Shown piece after piece: positions 13,994 to 28,185 of a DNA stretch of 64,000 bases; position 1 is the stretch's first letter; the number at the start of each line of letters is the position of its first letter. The stretch is from the NCBI GenBank assembly GCA_034509495.1, contig CM067508.1, forward strand, positions 27,193,297-27,257,296. Reading direction: 5' to 3'. The notes beneath the pieces were generated by a model. The model did no database searches and was not told where the DNA came from. It saw only the letters and a list, made by a program, of their open reading frames with translations. A program made the position numbers and the translations under genes. Source of the DNA: Acestrorhynchus altus (Eukaryota > Chordata > Actinopteri > Characiformes > Acestrorhynchidae).

Positions 13994-14057
<64 letters not shown>

Positions 14058-14664
14058 GGGGGGGAGGGAGGTTGGAAATCACAATCAGTGCATTACGGAG
14101 CACTAATTCAGTCATCATGCACTGACAGATGCAACATGAGCTGCCCCATCAGGCAGTAGTTGTGAGAGACGAAAGCACACAAGTTGTTCAAAGAGGATGT
14201 CAGCACAGATGTTCCACATGAGGTCACTATATCTGATGAAAACAGATTACGGTACAGAATGTCAACTGTCAGCTTCTAAGCAGGAAACACCTTCACTAAT
14301 ACATGAAATCAGGACAGTTACATGGACAATGAGATACAAATGGATGGACACAGACAAACACAGTGTTTAGAAGATCCATCAATTCTCTATTGTGGAATGT
14401 TTTCATTAAGTGGAAGCATGTTGTGTCTCATATGGAGAATGGTAATGTGTATGAACTGGAGACATGCACAACTGAGTTTGTTTCGGAGATGATGGATGAA
14501 AGAAATGAAACTTGAGGGAGGGATAAAATCATTCAAGTGACATGAAGTAGAATCTAGTCTATTGGCTTAAGCGAAGGAGGTGAAATAAGAAGCCACTGCT
14601 TAAATACATACCTGGGAGTTCTAAAGTTTATAGGGTGCACAGGTCAAGCAAGCAGGAGCAAAAG

Positions 14665-14715
<51 letters not shown>

Positions 14716-17700
14716 CAGGGAGAAGAGAGGAGGAGGGTCAGATGAAGAGCTTTAGAGAACAAGACTGCAACAGCGAAGAGGGATGCACATGAATGCAACT
14801 GCAAGCCCATTACATACGAACAGATTACAGAAACATAGCAAAAGTCCATCATCTTGCACTGCAGAAAATAATGCAAACATAAAGAGAGGTCTGATTACAG
14901 TCTTTTATTCAGCTCAACTCAAAGTTCTAACTCACATTTAATTCTGCATCAGTTTGGTCAAAAGTACATATTGAGGTCAGTCTCAAAACCATTAGATAAG
15001 ATTCAGCTGATTTTGATTACCGTATTTTCTGGACTATAAGCCACTACGTTTTTTCCACACTTTAAACCATGCAGCTTATAATGAGGTGCAGCTTTTTCTT
15101 CTTATATATGTTATTTTCCAGTTTTTTTTTGTTTTTTTTTAACTGTGGCTTATATTCCGGTGCGGCTTATAGTCCAGAAAATACGGTAAATGTTGCATAA
15201 GATGTTTAGCCTGTGTTCCTACACCTCAATATGTTTACTGTTTATTCTCATCAACAGGTTGTGACTCCCTGTATAATCACTGCAATAAATGATTATGTAT
15301 GCAATAAATCAGGGGTAGGCAATCCTGGACCTGGAGTTTCAGATTCCTGCAGTTCAGTGAATTCTCTCCTCTCACCGACCAACTAAACCTGGCTGAATCA
15401 GTTGAGGTTGAGCAGGAAAAGCACAAAACTCTGCAGGACTCCAGGCCCAGGATTGCCTACTCCCACAGTAAACACTAATAGCCCAACAATAGTTAGATTA
15501 ATAATAACAGGTACCACCACCAGATGGTGCCAGCGAGTACAGAGGAACGATGTCTGTTTATCGTGCGGCTGCTGTAGCCCTCTGACCTTCATCTGTAACC
15601 CTTAATCTGACTCTAACCTGATTCAGCCAACCTGCAGGAAGGATCGGAGCCCTCAGCTCTGACTCATACAGCACTCTAATGCCCAGTGTGGTGACTACAA
15701 CAATTCACCAATCCTCACAGAACAGCAACGGAAGGATTGAGACGTCGGTTGGGATTGCAGAGAGTGAAGGAGCAGTCATGATGACAGAAGAAAATGGAGG
15801 AGTGGAACAGACCTTTCCTGGCCTTCTTCTGTAGCTTCAGAGTGTCTGAGGACTTCTTCTTGATCTCCTGCCGAGACCTCTTGTACTCTGTAGACAAAGA
15901 TATGTTATAATCAATGTGTCGCTGTCACACAAATGCCTTTCATCTCCAAAATCGCAAATAAAAAAAGAAAAAAGAATTTTAAAAAATCTTAAAGTTCAGT
16001 GGAAGTCAATGTAAAAATGACATGTTCAAGGTCATTTTGGAGCATTTATAGGTCCATTCATTATGAAATGTTGACAGAATGTGAAGATCATATGCCAGAT
16101 TTATCTCAAAAATTCAAAGTGACAGAAAAGAAAGACACCATTAATATTGCTCCCTACAAAATGGAGGTAGCCTCCACATTTTATACTGAATCTTATATAA
16201 ATGAATGCAAGATATGAGGTTTAATTACAGCCCTGATGACATACATGACATGAAGACCACATTCAGACATCATCCTTACCTTTGGCATGATCTTTATCTA
16301 GAAGTGCAGCAGTCTTCTTCCACTCCTCTATCTTGTCCTGGAGTGGTGTGATCAGTTTCTCCATAAGAGCACTGAGTACGGTCAAACACACGACACAAAT
16401 TAACATCAACAATGATAATAGCAGCATTAATAGAGAACAATAGAGACGGGTTGTGAAAGTGAAAGCAGAGTTAACGTCTATAATCACTCTCTCAGTAATT
16501 TGAGCTTAAATTCCATTGCAGCAAAAATAACCCATCAGAGCCTTAAACCAGTGGACGGGTCGATGGACATGTAAGGTCATCTGGACAGTGGAAAATCAAT
16601 GTCTGGCATAGCCAGTGAGTTTTGTATCGTGATTAATTGGAGTAAAGGCTTCGGCAAAATGTAGCAAGAACATGATTGCATTGATCACTCACTTGGTGAA
16701 GTGTCGCAGTTTGGCCTCAATGCTGCGATGACGCATGCACATTCGGGTCAGAGCAGAGCCAATGTCCCTGGTAGCACCTAGGAAAACAAGTACAACTGAA
16801 CCTTAGACAAACAAGCTGCAAGTTGGAATTCAGACTGACCACAAGAGCAGATGAGGCAGACTGATCTGCCGAAGATCACACAAACAAGCTGGATATCTAC
16901 TATCATAATGGTAGGTGCACAAGTAAGGAGCTTGTCCTGCGCACTCTTCTGGGACAGCTTCACACTAGTTGGAACATTGCATTATAGATTTTATTGCATT
17001 CATATTTAATGATTGTTTCTGGACCTCAAATAATCACTCACGCCAAAAGCCTTCGATAGTATTTCATAACTCAATAACACAGTTCTATTGCTCTGCGATC
17101 CGATGCTGGGTTTTATACACCTCTAGTTGACACCTGGCATGGTGTGTGTGCACGATCTGCTGTCTCTGTCAGCAACAGATATACAGTTTCTTTCTTTACC
17201 AACAGGTAATAAATTACTGTGACGAGCCGATTCTGTCTAGAATTGTCTGTGCAAACAGACAAATGACTCCCAGAAATAACCGCCACCATCGCATATCCCA
17301 CAGATCAGTGCAGGGTTCTTTACCTTCCATGGTATATGGGAGAAGAAGACTCACCACCTCTATTAACACCACGACTCCAGACACAGCACCTCACCTGGGC
17401 TTCCTACCAGAGGACTGGCAACATGTGTTCAACAAGTCACAGTACCAGTAGTTTCAGGTTGATGGTAGGGTTCGTGTGTGATGCACACCCTGTTAGACCT
17501 TGGAACTCAATTGTCAACAAGGCGCTGTGCAGGCTGGTGGTGGTTCCATACTGGTGTGGGGTGTATTTTTATGTCTTGTGTATTATGTTGGTTGGGTCCA
17601 CTGGTCCAAGTTAACACGTCATTGTCCGGTGCCACCACGTGTCACTTGGTGACCTATTACAGTCCAGTATGAACTTCATGTACCCCCACAACGATGGTAT

Positions 17701-20544
17701 ATTTCAGCAGGATAATGCACCATGCCATCAGGCCCATGTTGTCCAGAACTGGTTCTATGTGGTTTGAGGAATGTTAATGCTAATTTCTACAAGAACGACC
17801 AATTTTTTCAAACAGCTAGAACACAAGTTCATTCTAGGGGACATTAAACTATATTTAGATGTACCTGATTTCAATTGTGGCTCTTTCAAGAACATTCATT
17901 TGAAATGTTCTTGAGAGAACCAAATGTGGTTCTTCTATGACACTGCATCAGATAACCATATTTAGTAGCATATAAATGTGTTCAACAAAAGGAAAAAATC
18001 AGGAGCCAAATCAACGCCTGGATGTCTGATGGTTAACTAAAGAACCTCTTGGCTTCAGCCAACCACTTCCTCCCCACCACAGCTTTGATGTATCTAGAAA
18101 CAATCACTACTCTGGTGACCTTGGAAAATAATGACCTGGCAGCAGTACTTTCCAAGTGTAATTAAAATGGGGTCTTAAGCTGTAAAGATCAGTCTGGGCC
18201 CTCATGCAGTTGAGCTCAGCCAAGATTCCCCAGTCTAAGACCTACAGTAGAACTGTCCAACTTTAAGGGTTGGGGGGCCTAAAGCCAGATCGCCCTCCTT
18301 CACAAACAGTTTCAGGTAGAAATCTGGATTTATTTTTTATTTCTGTTAGCTTTTTGATCTTTGCAATCTCCAGTTTATTTTAATTAATGAAACAGTCCCT
18401 ATAAAATGTAAGCTACAGTGTTTTCTTTCACATTTTGGGGCCTTTTGGGCCATTGAACCCTCCACCAAACACCTCAAACAAGCTCTATTCCTATTCCTCA
18501 CAATGGTGAACAGTCTACAGCAGTCAGAGTGATCTACTGCTCCTATATCAATGGACCTCAGACAGCATTCTTAGTCAGATTTCAGCTTTGACCTCATTTG
18601 TCAGGAGGCCCTAATTGATTGCATGGCTTTGCCGTCTAGCTTTGCCTTGGTGTAGCAATTAAAGGCACCACAAGAAGTCGTTATCCGGTTCCTGAGACTG
18701 AAAGCGCAATTCTAATCACGATGAAACAAGGAAAAGTCCATGTATGTGGGCAGATCCATGCTTATATGCACACACATGAGTGTCTGTGTCCACATTTCAG
18801 TACAAAAGATACTCTATTGGCCTGAATGGTGGGCATGCAAATTCGTAGATGCATGGACCCACCCACATCCTACGTGACAGCAATTTCTACAATCTTCATA
18901 TGTATTATAGGTTCAAAATGTGTAAATACTAGATGTGTGTATCAGGAGAAGGGTTCAGCGGCGGCCCCTCCCGTTCACCCTTTCACTCTTGCTCCAGCTG
19001 GTCCAAAGGGAAAAGGAGGGAGTGCAGTGAAGGGATATCCCTCTATTCTTCCTTGCTGTATCTGCCTTTCCTGTCCGCTCTGTTTCCTAAACACCATTAT
19101 TGCAGGAGAGAATGGGAGAGGCCTGTGCTAACCTGGCCTTCTCCTGTAGCACGCACTAGACAACACACCCATTAATAGACACTCTCACCATGCTGTGAGT
19201 ACCTGAACTGCAGCTCTGTAGATCATGTAGATGTACATCATGCAGACCTACTGAAGCCACCAGCAATGTCACTAAGTTTCCTGTTTACCCCAGAATAACT
19301 TCATAAAGGATTCACACGACTTTTGACAATGCAGTGCAATTTCCTCATCGACGTTTTCCAGAGATGTTCTCGTGATGATCTTGTAGTGACTTTTCTGGTT
19401 TCATTATTTGGTTCTTTTTCAAATAATCCAGAAGATTATTTCTTTCTTTTCATCATGCTCTACAACACCACAATGACATTCATCTCTTCAGCTTGGAAAG
19501 CCAAGGTCAGACAAAAGGAATGGTTAAGGACCTTCTTCAAGTACCCAAGAGTGACAGCTTAACCCATACTGAGAGTGAAACTGAACACTGACCATTGTGA
19601 TCAGAGCAAGGCGGCGTGAATGATCCCATTATCATTCCTCAGTCACAATAGGGAATATGACACAGAACCAGTTCTCAACAACTCGGCTTGGTGCTTTATC
19701 CTGCTGAAATGTCCCATCATTTTGGGAGTACAGGAGACATGGGTAAGCCAAAAGCTGGGAGAAGAACCATCCTCCTCTGGTCAAATTACTCATACATTAT
19801 AGATAAGGGGACTGTGGACCACCACATGTCTGCTGTAGTTATCAGGTGTTCTGGAGTAATGAGGATACATTTTTACATGATCAGTGATGGCAGGTGGGCA
19901 ACTAGTCCAAGACAGGGTGGGAAACTAGCCCAAGTCCAGTAGTTTTACTGTGGGCAACCAGTGTGATGGTCACCAAGCAGTGAAACATAGCAGCACCGAT
20001 CAATGACATGTTTAGGTGGACTAGTGGATCCAACCCATGCCATACCAGTGTGGGACCAGCCTGCACAGTGCCTTGTTGACAACTTGCACTAAGGGCTTCA
20101 TGGGGTTTGTGCCTCACGTGAACCCAACAATACCATCAGCCCAAAACTATTGGTTCTTTAACTCTTCAGACCATGCCACGTGTCGCCAGTCTTCTAGGAA
20201 CCAGTTATCCACCTCACAAACCCATGTGAAGTGCTGGGACTGGCGTGATGGTGCTAAAAGTAGCAGTTTGGTGGGTCTTCTGCTCCTATATCTCATGGAA
20301 TCTAAAGAACACTGCACTGACATATGCATATTTCTGAAGGCTAGTATTTATAATCAACGTCCAATAGCTAGTTCCTGTAATCAGTCCTTTATGACAGTAA
20401 ATGTGGTAAAAACAATAAGAGTAAAAAACAATTATTTTAAATTATGTTATTATTATTATTATATTATTATTATTATTATTATTGTTATTATTATATAATG
20501 GTCTCAGTGGGTTGTGGGGTCATAACCCCATCCCATTGTCATGT

Positions 20545-20618
<74 letters not shown>

Positions 20619-23600
20619 CAGCCCTTTTTTCAGAAAAGTGGAAAGTTGACTACAGGCTGTTGGCAATTGCTGAACTCGTAATTTTTTCTGAATTTATTGG
20701 AATTTATTCTAATGTTATATAAAGTTTTAGTGGCAAAATCACCATCACTGTGTTGGATGTTGGACAACTTAACAGTGCATCCTTACTCTCATACACTCTG
20801 TAAATCTGTTTCATCCTCTGCTGGCCAACAGTGGGATGTACTCTGCTGCAGCTCAGGTGACAGCAAAAAAGGAAGGAAAGGTCAGTCAGCTGCAGGGGGT
20901 TCAGAAACAATATGGAAAACCCCACCATCCCACATCTACCACACGTCCCTGACAAACAGGGATTCAAGTGTTTGTTTCCAGTAATACACAGATTACATAG
21001 ACACACACCAGCATAGTCAGCTGATCCAGCATCCCCATGTCCTGACTCAACTCAAATTTAATTAGGATCCCTCCAATGTGATCAAGAGACCCTGTCCTGA
21101 GATGTTCTGCTCTTTCTTCACTATGTTGGACCTCATATGATCACAGCTGCAATTCAGCTCAAAGATGAAGAACATCAAGCCAAGGAAGAGAGGGAGGAGG
21201 GGTCAGTCTTTTTTATCTCAAAAACAGACCGTCCCAATGTCACTGTTAACTTTATGCTGATACCCTCCACCCACCCACACACACCTGCCAGCTTCCCTTT
21301 CCCTTCCCCTCCCTTGAGAGATCAGCTGACAGCTCCATCCTGAAAGCGTTCAGAGACTTCCTGAATCCAGGAGTCCCCTGGCCTCCCGCCCTGACCGGAC
21401 GTGCACGGCTCCCACAGCCTTCTCCAGATCACATGGTCAGGCCTGAGACGGACCATTCAGCCGCTGCTTCCACATCCAGCACCTGCCCATGTCTGGGGGA
21501 ACTATTTAGTCGAGCTGGAGACCACAGGGGTATAGGAGCACTCTGAAGGGAAGACATGATAGCTCTCACTCTGCCACTTAGTACACTGACTATTTACTAC
21601 TATGTGAACTTAGGGAAGCATGTAGTAATGAAAAAAAATGTAACATGATCAGAGCTTCATTAACCCCTTAAACTCTAAGGACCCATCAGACTTATTTTCT
21701 CACTCTCAACACTCTAACGCATAGTGGTCACTGAATAATTAAGCATATACAGGGGTTGGACAGTGAAACTGAAACACCTGTCATTTTAGTGTGGGAGGTT
21801 TCATGGCTAAATTGGAGCAGCCTGGTGGCCAATCTTCATTAATTGCTCATTTCACCAGTAAGAGCAGAGTGTGAAGGTTCAATCAGCAAATAAGAGCACA
21901 GTTTTGCTCAAAATATTGTAATGCACACAACATTATGGGGGACGTACCAGAGTTCAAAATTGTTGGTGCATGTTTTTGTGATGTATCAGGAGACACGGTA
22001 TCCAGGGTAATGTAAGCACCACCAAGAAGGACCAACCACATCCAACAGGATTAACTGTGGACGCAAGAGAAAGCTGTCTGAAAGGGATGTTGGGGTGCTA
22101 AACCGGATTGTATCCAAAAAATGTCCTTCCCAAGACAAATTGACGCTGTATTGGCCACAAAAGAAGGCCCTAGTACACTATACTAATAAATGATTGTGAT
22201 CTAAAACCAGGTGTTTCAGTTTCATTGTCCAACTCTTGTAGTATACAGCAGTGTATTACAGTATACACATTAGAATGTCCATATTGTGGGATATCAAAGT
22301 ACCAAAGTATAGGACATCTGATTCAGTCTGTAAACTCTTTTAAAATACACACAAAACTAAATAATCACAAGACTTTCGGAGGCTACTTTTAGGTAGTGCA
22401 CCTCTTGGTAACTGCTAGACATGCCTTTATGATGCACTCAAAGACATTGCCCAGTTGACAGACTTTAAAAAGGGGGTATATCATTGGACCAAACCACCTA
22501 CACCTTTGTCTGCAGTGGTGTCATGAATGAGAAACCTGGACTGGACTGGACTGGAAGCATCATCTTTAGTAACAAATCCAGGTTCTGTTTAGGATGTGAC
22601 AACGATCTTGTTCAATCCAGTCTTGGAGCGGCGCAGCTCCCCAAATGCTGGTGTGATGATACGGGAAACAAATGCACACACTAGTTGGTCACCTCTCACG
22701 GCAGGGTTTCCAACTGTCCTTTTTCAGCATAATGCTCGCCCACACACACCAAGGGTATCCCAGGAATGTCTTCGCCAGATTGCAACACTTTCTTGGCCTA
22801 CCACGTCACCAGGTATGTCGTGAAACAAGCATTTATGGGAACAGCAGGGATGCCAGCCTCTATAACTTAGCAGTATGCAGGATCTACAGGTCCAGCTGCC
22901 ACACCTGTGGGCAAATTTGCTACAGGATGCCATACAGAACCTGTATGCCTCAACCATATAACATCGTGTATCCAGGCTAGAAGCCCAACAGGGTACTACA
23001 ACCTCATTTTAGTTGTACCAATATTGTATTCATCGTCATATAAAGCTTCATTCAATTTCAACAACTCCATCTTGGTGCACGCTCAGTCCACGCAAAACAC
23101 ATTACATTACAATACATAAGCAGTTTAATTCTCCCTACTAATGTTTAGGTATAAAGTACGATAAGAGCAATAACAGTCATGCTCACTAAAATACAGTGTA
23201 TCCAGCTGTAAACACAGTCCTCACAGATCTTTTACATAGTGACAGAAAACATGGTAGAATACAGAATGCACACTTCTACACACTAAGCTATTTCACTGTG
23301 GTCAGGGGGCTGTGACTGCCCTCGCAGCAGATTTAAACTGGTTCCAGGGACTATGACACATTCTGACACCAGATCACTGGGGAGGAGCACGGTTTGATAG
23401 AGCTTGAAATATAGTCCAGTAAAAATGATTTATGACTGTTTCTGGCGTATAAACAACAAGTGTTGAAAAGAGGAATTGCGAAAAATGTAAATACAAGAAA
23501 ATGTACAATACTGTCATTTTACTATGAATAACCGAACAAGAGAAGTAAAGATTAAAGCTTTAACTTGGTGGCAGGGTGGCAGTGTCATTCGGAGAATGTT

Positions 23601-23823
23601 TTAGTGGCATCTGTTTTATACGTCAGCCAGTAACAGGAAAGCATTCCGAACTGGAGCGCTAATGGTTGAACAGGATGCCTCCCATAACAGACATGCGATG
23701 ACCAATTTCAAAGCTGATCTGGCTCTAACCCAAATTTCACTCCATTTATGTAATTGTAAAAGTATAATTTCAGATAATACAGGATAGTCATGTTTTGTTC
23801 TGTTAATCCCAGTGTAACACACA

Positions 23824-23862
<39 letters not shown>

Positions 23863-25222
23863 GCACACACATGCTCACACAAACAGTGCATTATTGTACA
23901 CTGCAGGTCGACTTCAATCCCTGACCAAAAAAAGACTCACAAATGATAATGATGCCTGTCCGATATTACATGATGTTCATACATTTCTGGAACATATAAC
24001 AATGTACCAGCAGTGCCACGTTATACAATGCTATCAAAATGAGAAACGCAATGTAATTATTGTTTTTTATAGAAAAAACTTCTTCATACTGTAAAGCACA
24101 GCACCACATCTAACTGAGTGGAGCTAATTATATATAGAGGTATCAGTGGCTAAGTGGTTACAGTGGTAAGTTGTTGTTTACAGGGTTGTGGGTTACATAC
24201 CTGTGTCCACTAAGGTGCCACTGAGCAAGGCCCGTAACCCTCTCTGCTCCAGGCCCCAACAATAGCACCTTAGTGGACTCGGGTACTGAATCCACAGCCC
24301 CACGATCAATACCTCAGTGCTTTGTGGACTCAGGTATCAACCCTGTGGTTAGAGCGCAGAGTTACTGATCACAGGGTTGTGGGCTCAATATCCAAGTCCA
24401 CTAAGCTACCAATGACGGGGCCCTGAGCAAGACCCATAACCCTCTGCTCCTCTGATACAATAATATCAGATTAGTGGACCTGAATATCAACACAGGGTCA
24501 GTATCACGGTCCACTAAGCTATCAATGATGAGCGCTGGAGCAGAGAGGGTTATGGGTCTTGCTCAACAATGGACATGGGCATCAAACCCATAATCCTGTG
24601 TTAAATTAAACAGTATTCTGACCCCTGCTTTCCAAGCTGAAATAGGCAAACAGCAGAATTTCATTATTCAATATTTACATGACAGTGAACAATTAAAAAG
24701 ACGATACAGGTTTTGTTAATTTTATGAATATATTCAAACTGAAGCATCTTTGGGATTCAAACTCACAACCTCCTAACAATAGGGCAAACCCATAGACAGC
24801 CCCCTGGAAGCCCTAAAACCTATTTTAATCAAAGCAGGCAGCTGCTCCCAATTGGTGAAGTTCTGATGGTGCTCGCAATACTCATGAAAGTCTATTATCA
24901 CGTAATTATTCATAACTACGCTGATATCCTCCTCCTTATTCTTTCTCTCTCTTTAAATGTCCTCATTTGCTGTCTGCTCCCCTGGTTCCTGCTCTCACTC
25001 CCAGACGTGTGTGTATGTGTGCAGGTGCAGCCAAGGCTGCCAGGAGCTCTGGGGTTGTGTGTGCGCGTGTGCATGGTAGCCTGCAGTCTCCATGGTTTCT
25101 CTCCAGGGCCTGCCGAGGAGTCGCTCAATGCCTGGCATTGCAACAGCGCATCAGTGTGAGCGAGTCAAACAGAATTATTCATGGACGTCTCGCTTCAGTC
25201 TGCCCGAAGCTCAGCATGTCTC

Positions 25223-25280
<58 letters not shown>

Positions 25281-27925
25281 TCTCTCTTGCATACACACAC
25301 GTCAGCACAACACAAAGACTTGATTCTGCCCTAGACAACTTATGCACTGTAAACAACACCATGTCTGCATCAGCACACCTCATGGAAGTAAAGGTAAGGA
25401 AATGGTGCATCAGGAATCTCACATTTCAGTGCACTTCCGTCCAGATCACTTATTCAATTCAGAATTCTGATGCAGTTTTACTGCAATCGTCAACTTAATG
25501 CATCGCTACTAGTTAGGGCTTCAAAAAAATCCATATCAAAGGATCATGTTGTGTGTTGTAGTGCTGTACTGCTTTTCAAAAATGCAGCATTGTTTTTTAA
25601 TGAATCGTTTACATGTAAAACTGACTCGTCTGTAAACCCAGAAGTGTTGTAATGATTGGATAAAAAGTACACTTTTAGCTCCAAGTGGCTCAGCAGCCTA
25701 AAGTGCTACCGTATTTTCCGGACTATAAGCCGCACCGGACTATAAGCCGCACCCTGGAAAATAACATATATGAGAAGAAAAAGCTGCACCTTATTATAAG
25801 CAGCATGGTTTAAAGCATGGAAAAAAGTAGCGGCTTATAGTCCAGAAAATACGGTAATTCTGTAGATGTCCACTGTGGGAGAGTGAAGGGTGTGCAACCT
25901 TCAAGAGAACACCACTGGGAAAATCTAGTCCTGGACATGCTTCTGCTTTTAGCTGGTTTCATATTGTCAAAGCTGGTATTTCATGCTCAAGGTGATTGAA
26001 AAGCTGGTAATCCAGGGAATTTGATGTATTAGCTGGTCTACCAGCATGATTTACATCTATATTTATGGCAGCGCGACTTACAGCAGTGCTTTGCTGTTCA
26101 AAATATCCTTAGCTAGTAGAAGAGGCTAGAACACTTAGATCATGTCAGAAAGAAATGTCAGATGAGAGACTAACAAAATCCAGAATGAATCTTTATGGAG
26201 TTACATTTGAAAGAGATGGGTCTTCAGTCTGCGTTTGAACACAGTCAGGAACTCAGCTGTTCGGATCCCCACAGGGGAAGTTCATTCCACTATTTTGGTG
26301 CCAGAACAGAAAAGAATCTGGATGCATGTGTTCTTTGCGTCTTGAGGGATGGTGGGTCAGGCTGAGCTGCACTTGAAGTTCAAAGGGCTCTTGGTACACC
26401 TTGAGTTCTGACAACTGCCAGCATGTACGGAGGTGCAGGTCCATTTTTGGCTTTGTAGGCCAGAATCAATGTTTTGAATCTGACACGGGCAGCTAGAGCA
26501 AGCCAATGTAAGGAACGCAGCAGAGGAGTTACATGACCAAATTTGGGGACATTGAACTGCTGAAGAACTTGACCAAACTTGTTATCAAGCTGAACATACT
26601 GACTAGTTTAGACATGCTGGTCAAAGAGCTTAGTCATGCTGTTTATGCAGATTAACCAGATTGTTGGTCAAGCAAACCCTTTTCTGGTCAATAAGCTTGA
26701 TGATTGGACACAACTGGTCCTGTGGATGGTCATATCATGATGGGCAGTTTTTTGATGATTGCTTTTGGCATTCTGAAATGCTGAATACAACGCTGGTCTG
26801 CGAAACATCTCTGCACTATGCACTCTCAGAACTGTCTGGTGAATTTATGTTCCTTGACGTTTTCAAGATGACACCGAGATTTCAGCTCTCAAAAGGTGGG
26901 CTGCTGCTTGCCCTGCCCAGCATCTCTGAATTGCAAACAATACAGGCAGAACATGGCCGTAAAGATAATTCTGCTGAAAGCAAAGGAAGTTAAAACTCTC
27001 TTTTTTGCATGTTTTGCTGCTTGTTTCTTGAAGCTTCCTTAAAGAAACTTTAGACGTTCTTCCACAGCTTCACACCGAAGAACATCCAAATATCTTGGCT
27101 GTTTAACAGTGCACTGAATTTTGAAACTTTCCATGCTCAATCTCCAGACCTCCTCCTGGAGAGCTACCTTCCTGCAGACTTGGGCTCTAAAGCCAGACCA
27201 TCTGACCAAACTAACTGCTGCTCCGAAGTCGTGACTGGCTGACTGGGGCGTGTTAAATTTGGGTTGTAAACCCAGTTGAAACCTGCAGGAAGGTAGCTCT
27301 CCAGTTGAAGGGTTGGAGACCCCTGATACAGAACCTCTGGGATTCATGCTAGTTTACCAGTGGAAGTGCTTTCCTCTGGATCACAGAAGCAAGGTCTCAG
27401 CTGGAGGAGACAGGTGTGGGCATTGGGGGTTGCATACATGTCCTCTGTGGATACAACCTCAAGCAAAACAAGCGCATTTATCTGACAAAGAAAAACAACA
27501 TCAGCACAGCATCGTTAAAAAACAATCAACATTTTTAATAATAGAGGAGCTTCTTTGAGCAACGCCATCGTGGTAATGATACGCGTGTTTGTAACAGAGA
27601 CGTGTGGGTGTGAGGAACATTTTAAATGCCTGAAGAACATTCACTTGATGCAAAGTTGCTTTACCAGTTTAAAGGTCCAAACAATCAAATCCAAAGGCAT
27701 AAAACACTGATTAAACCCTAGCTTACCCCAAACATCCCACCTGTATTATCACACAGGTAACCTCAAACACTCAGACACACACTCATCTTCTAATGTTCAC
27801 ACTCATCACACACTGTAAGGAACAGTGAGACACACTGTCAGTGAGAACAGAAGAGCACTGACTGAAATTGTATAAGCCATCTGCTATAAACTACTCAGGA
27901 CGGTCTCTAAGCCTAAGGAAATTTA

Positions 27926-27975
<50 letters not shown>

Positions 27976-28117
27976 CTGTTTACTCTGAGATTTCCTGCCA
28001 AGGGAATCAGCCACTGCTGCTAAAAATACCCCACACTCCTCCTGTCCCTCTCCAGATGTGCTTTGCATTACCTTGCCACTAAACACACGCGCATACGCTC
28101 ACACACACACACACACA

Positions 28118-28185
<68 letters not shown>

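Noticed and set aside
20037..20498. 153-codon plus-strand ORF
   Set aside because: It lies antisense to a Tc1 relic and runs into a TAT microsatellite.
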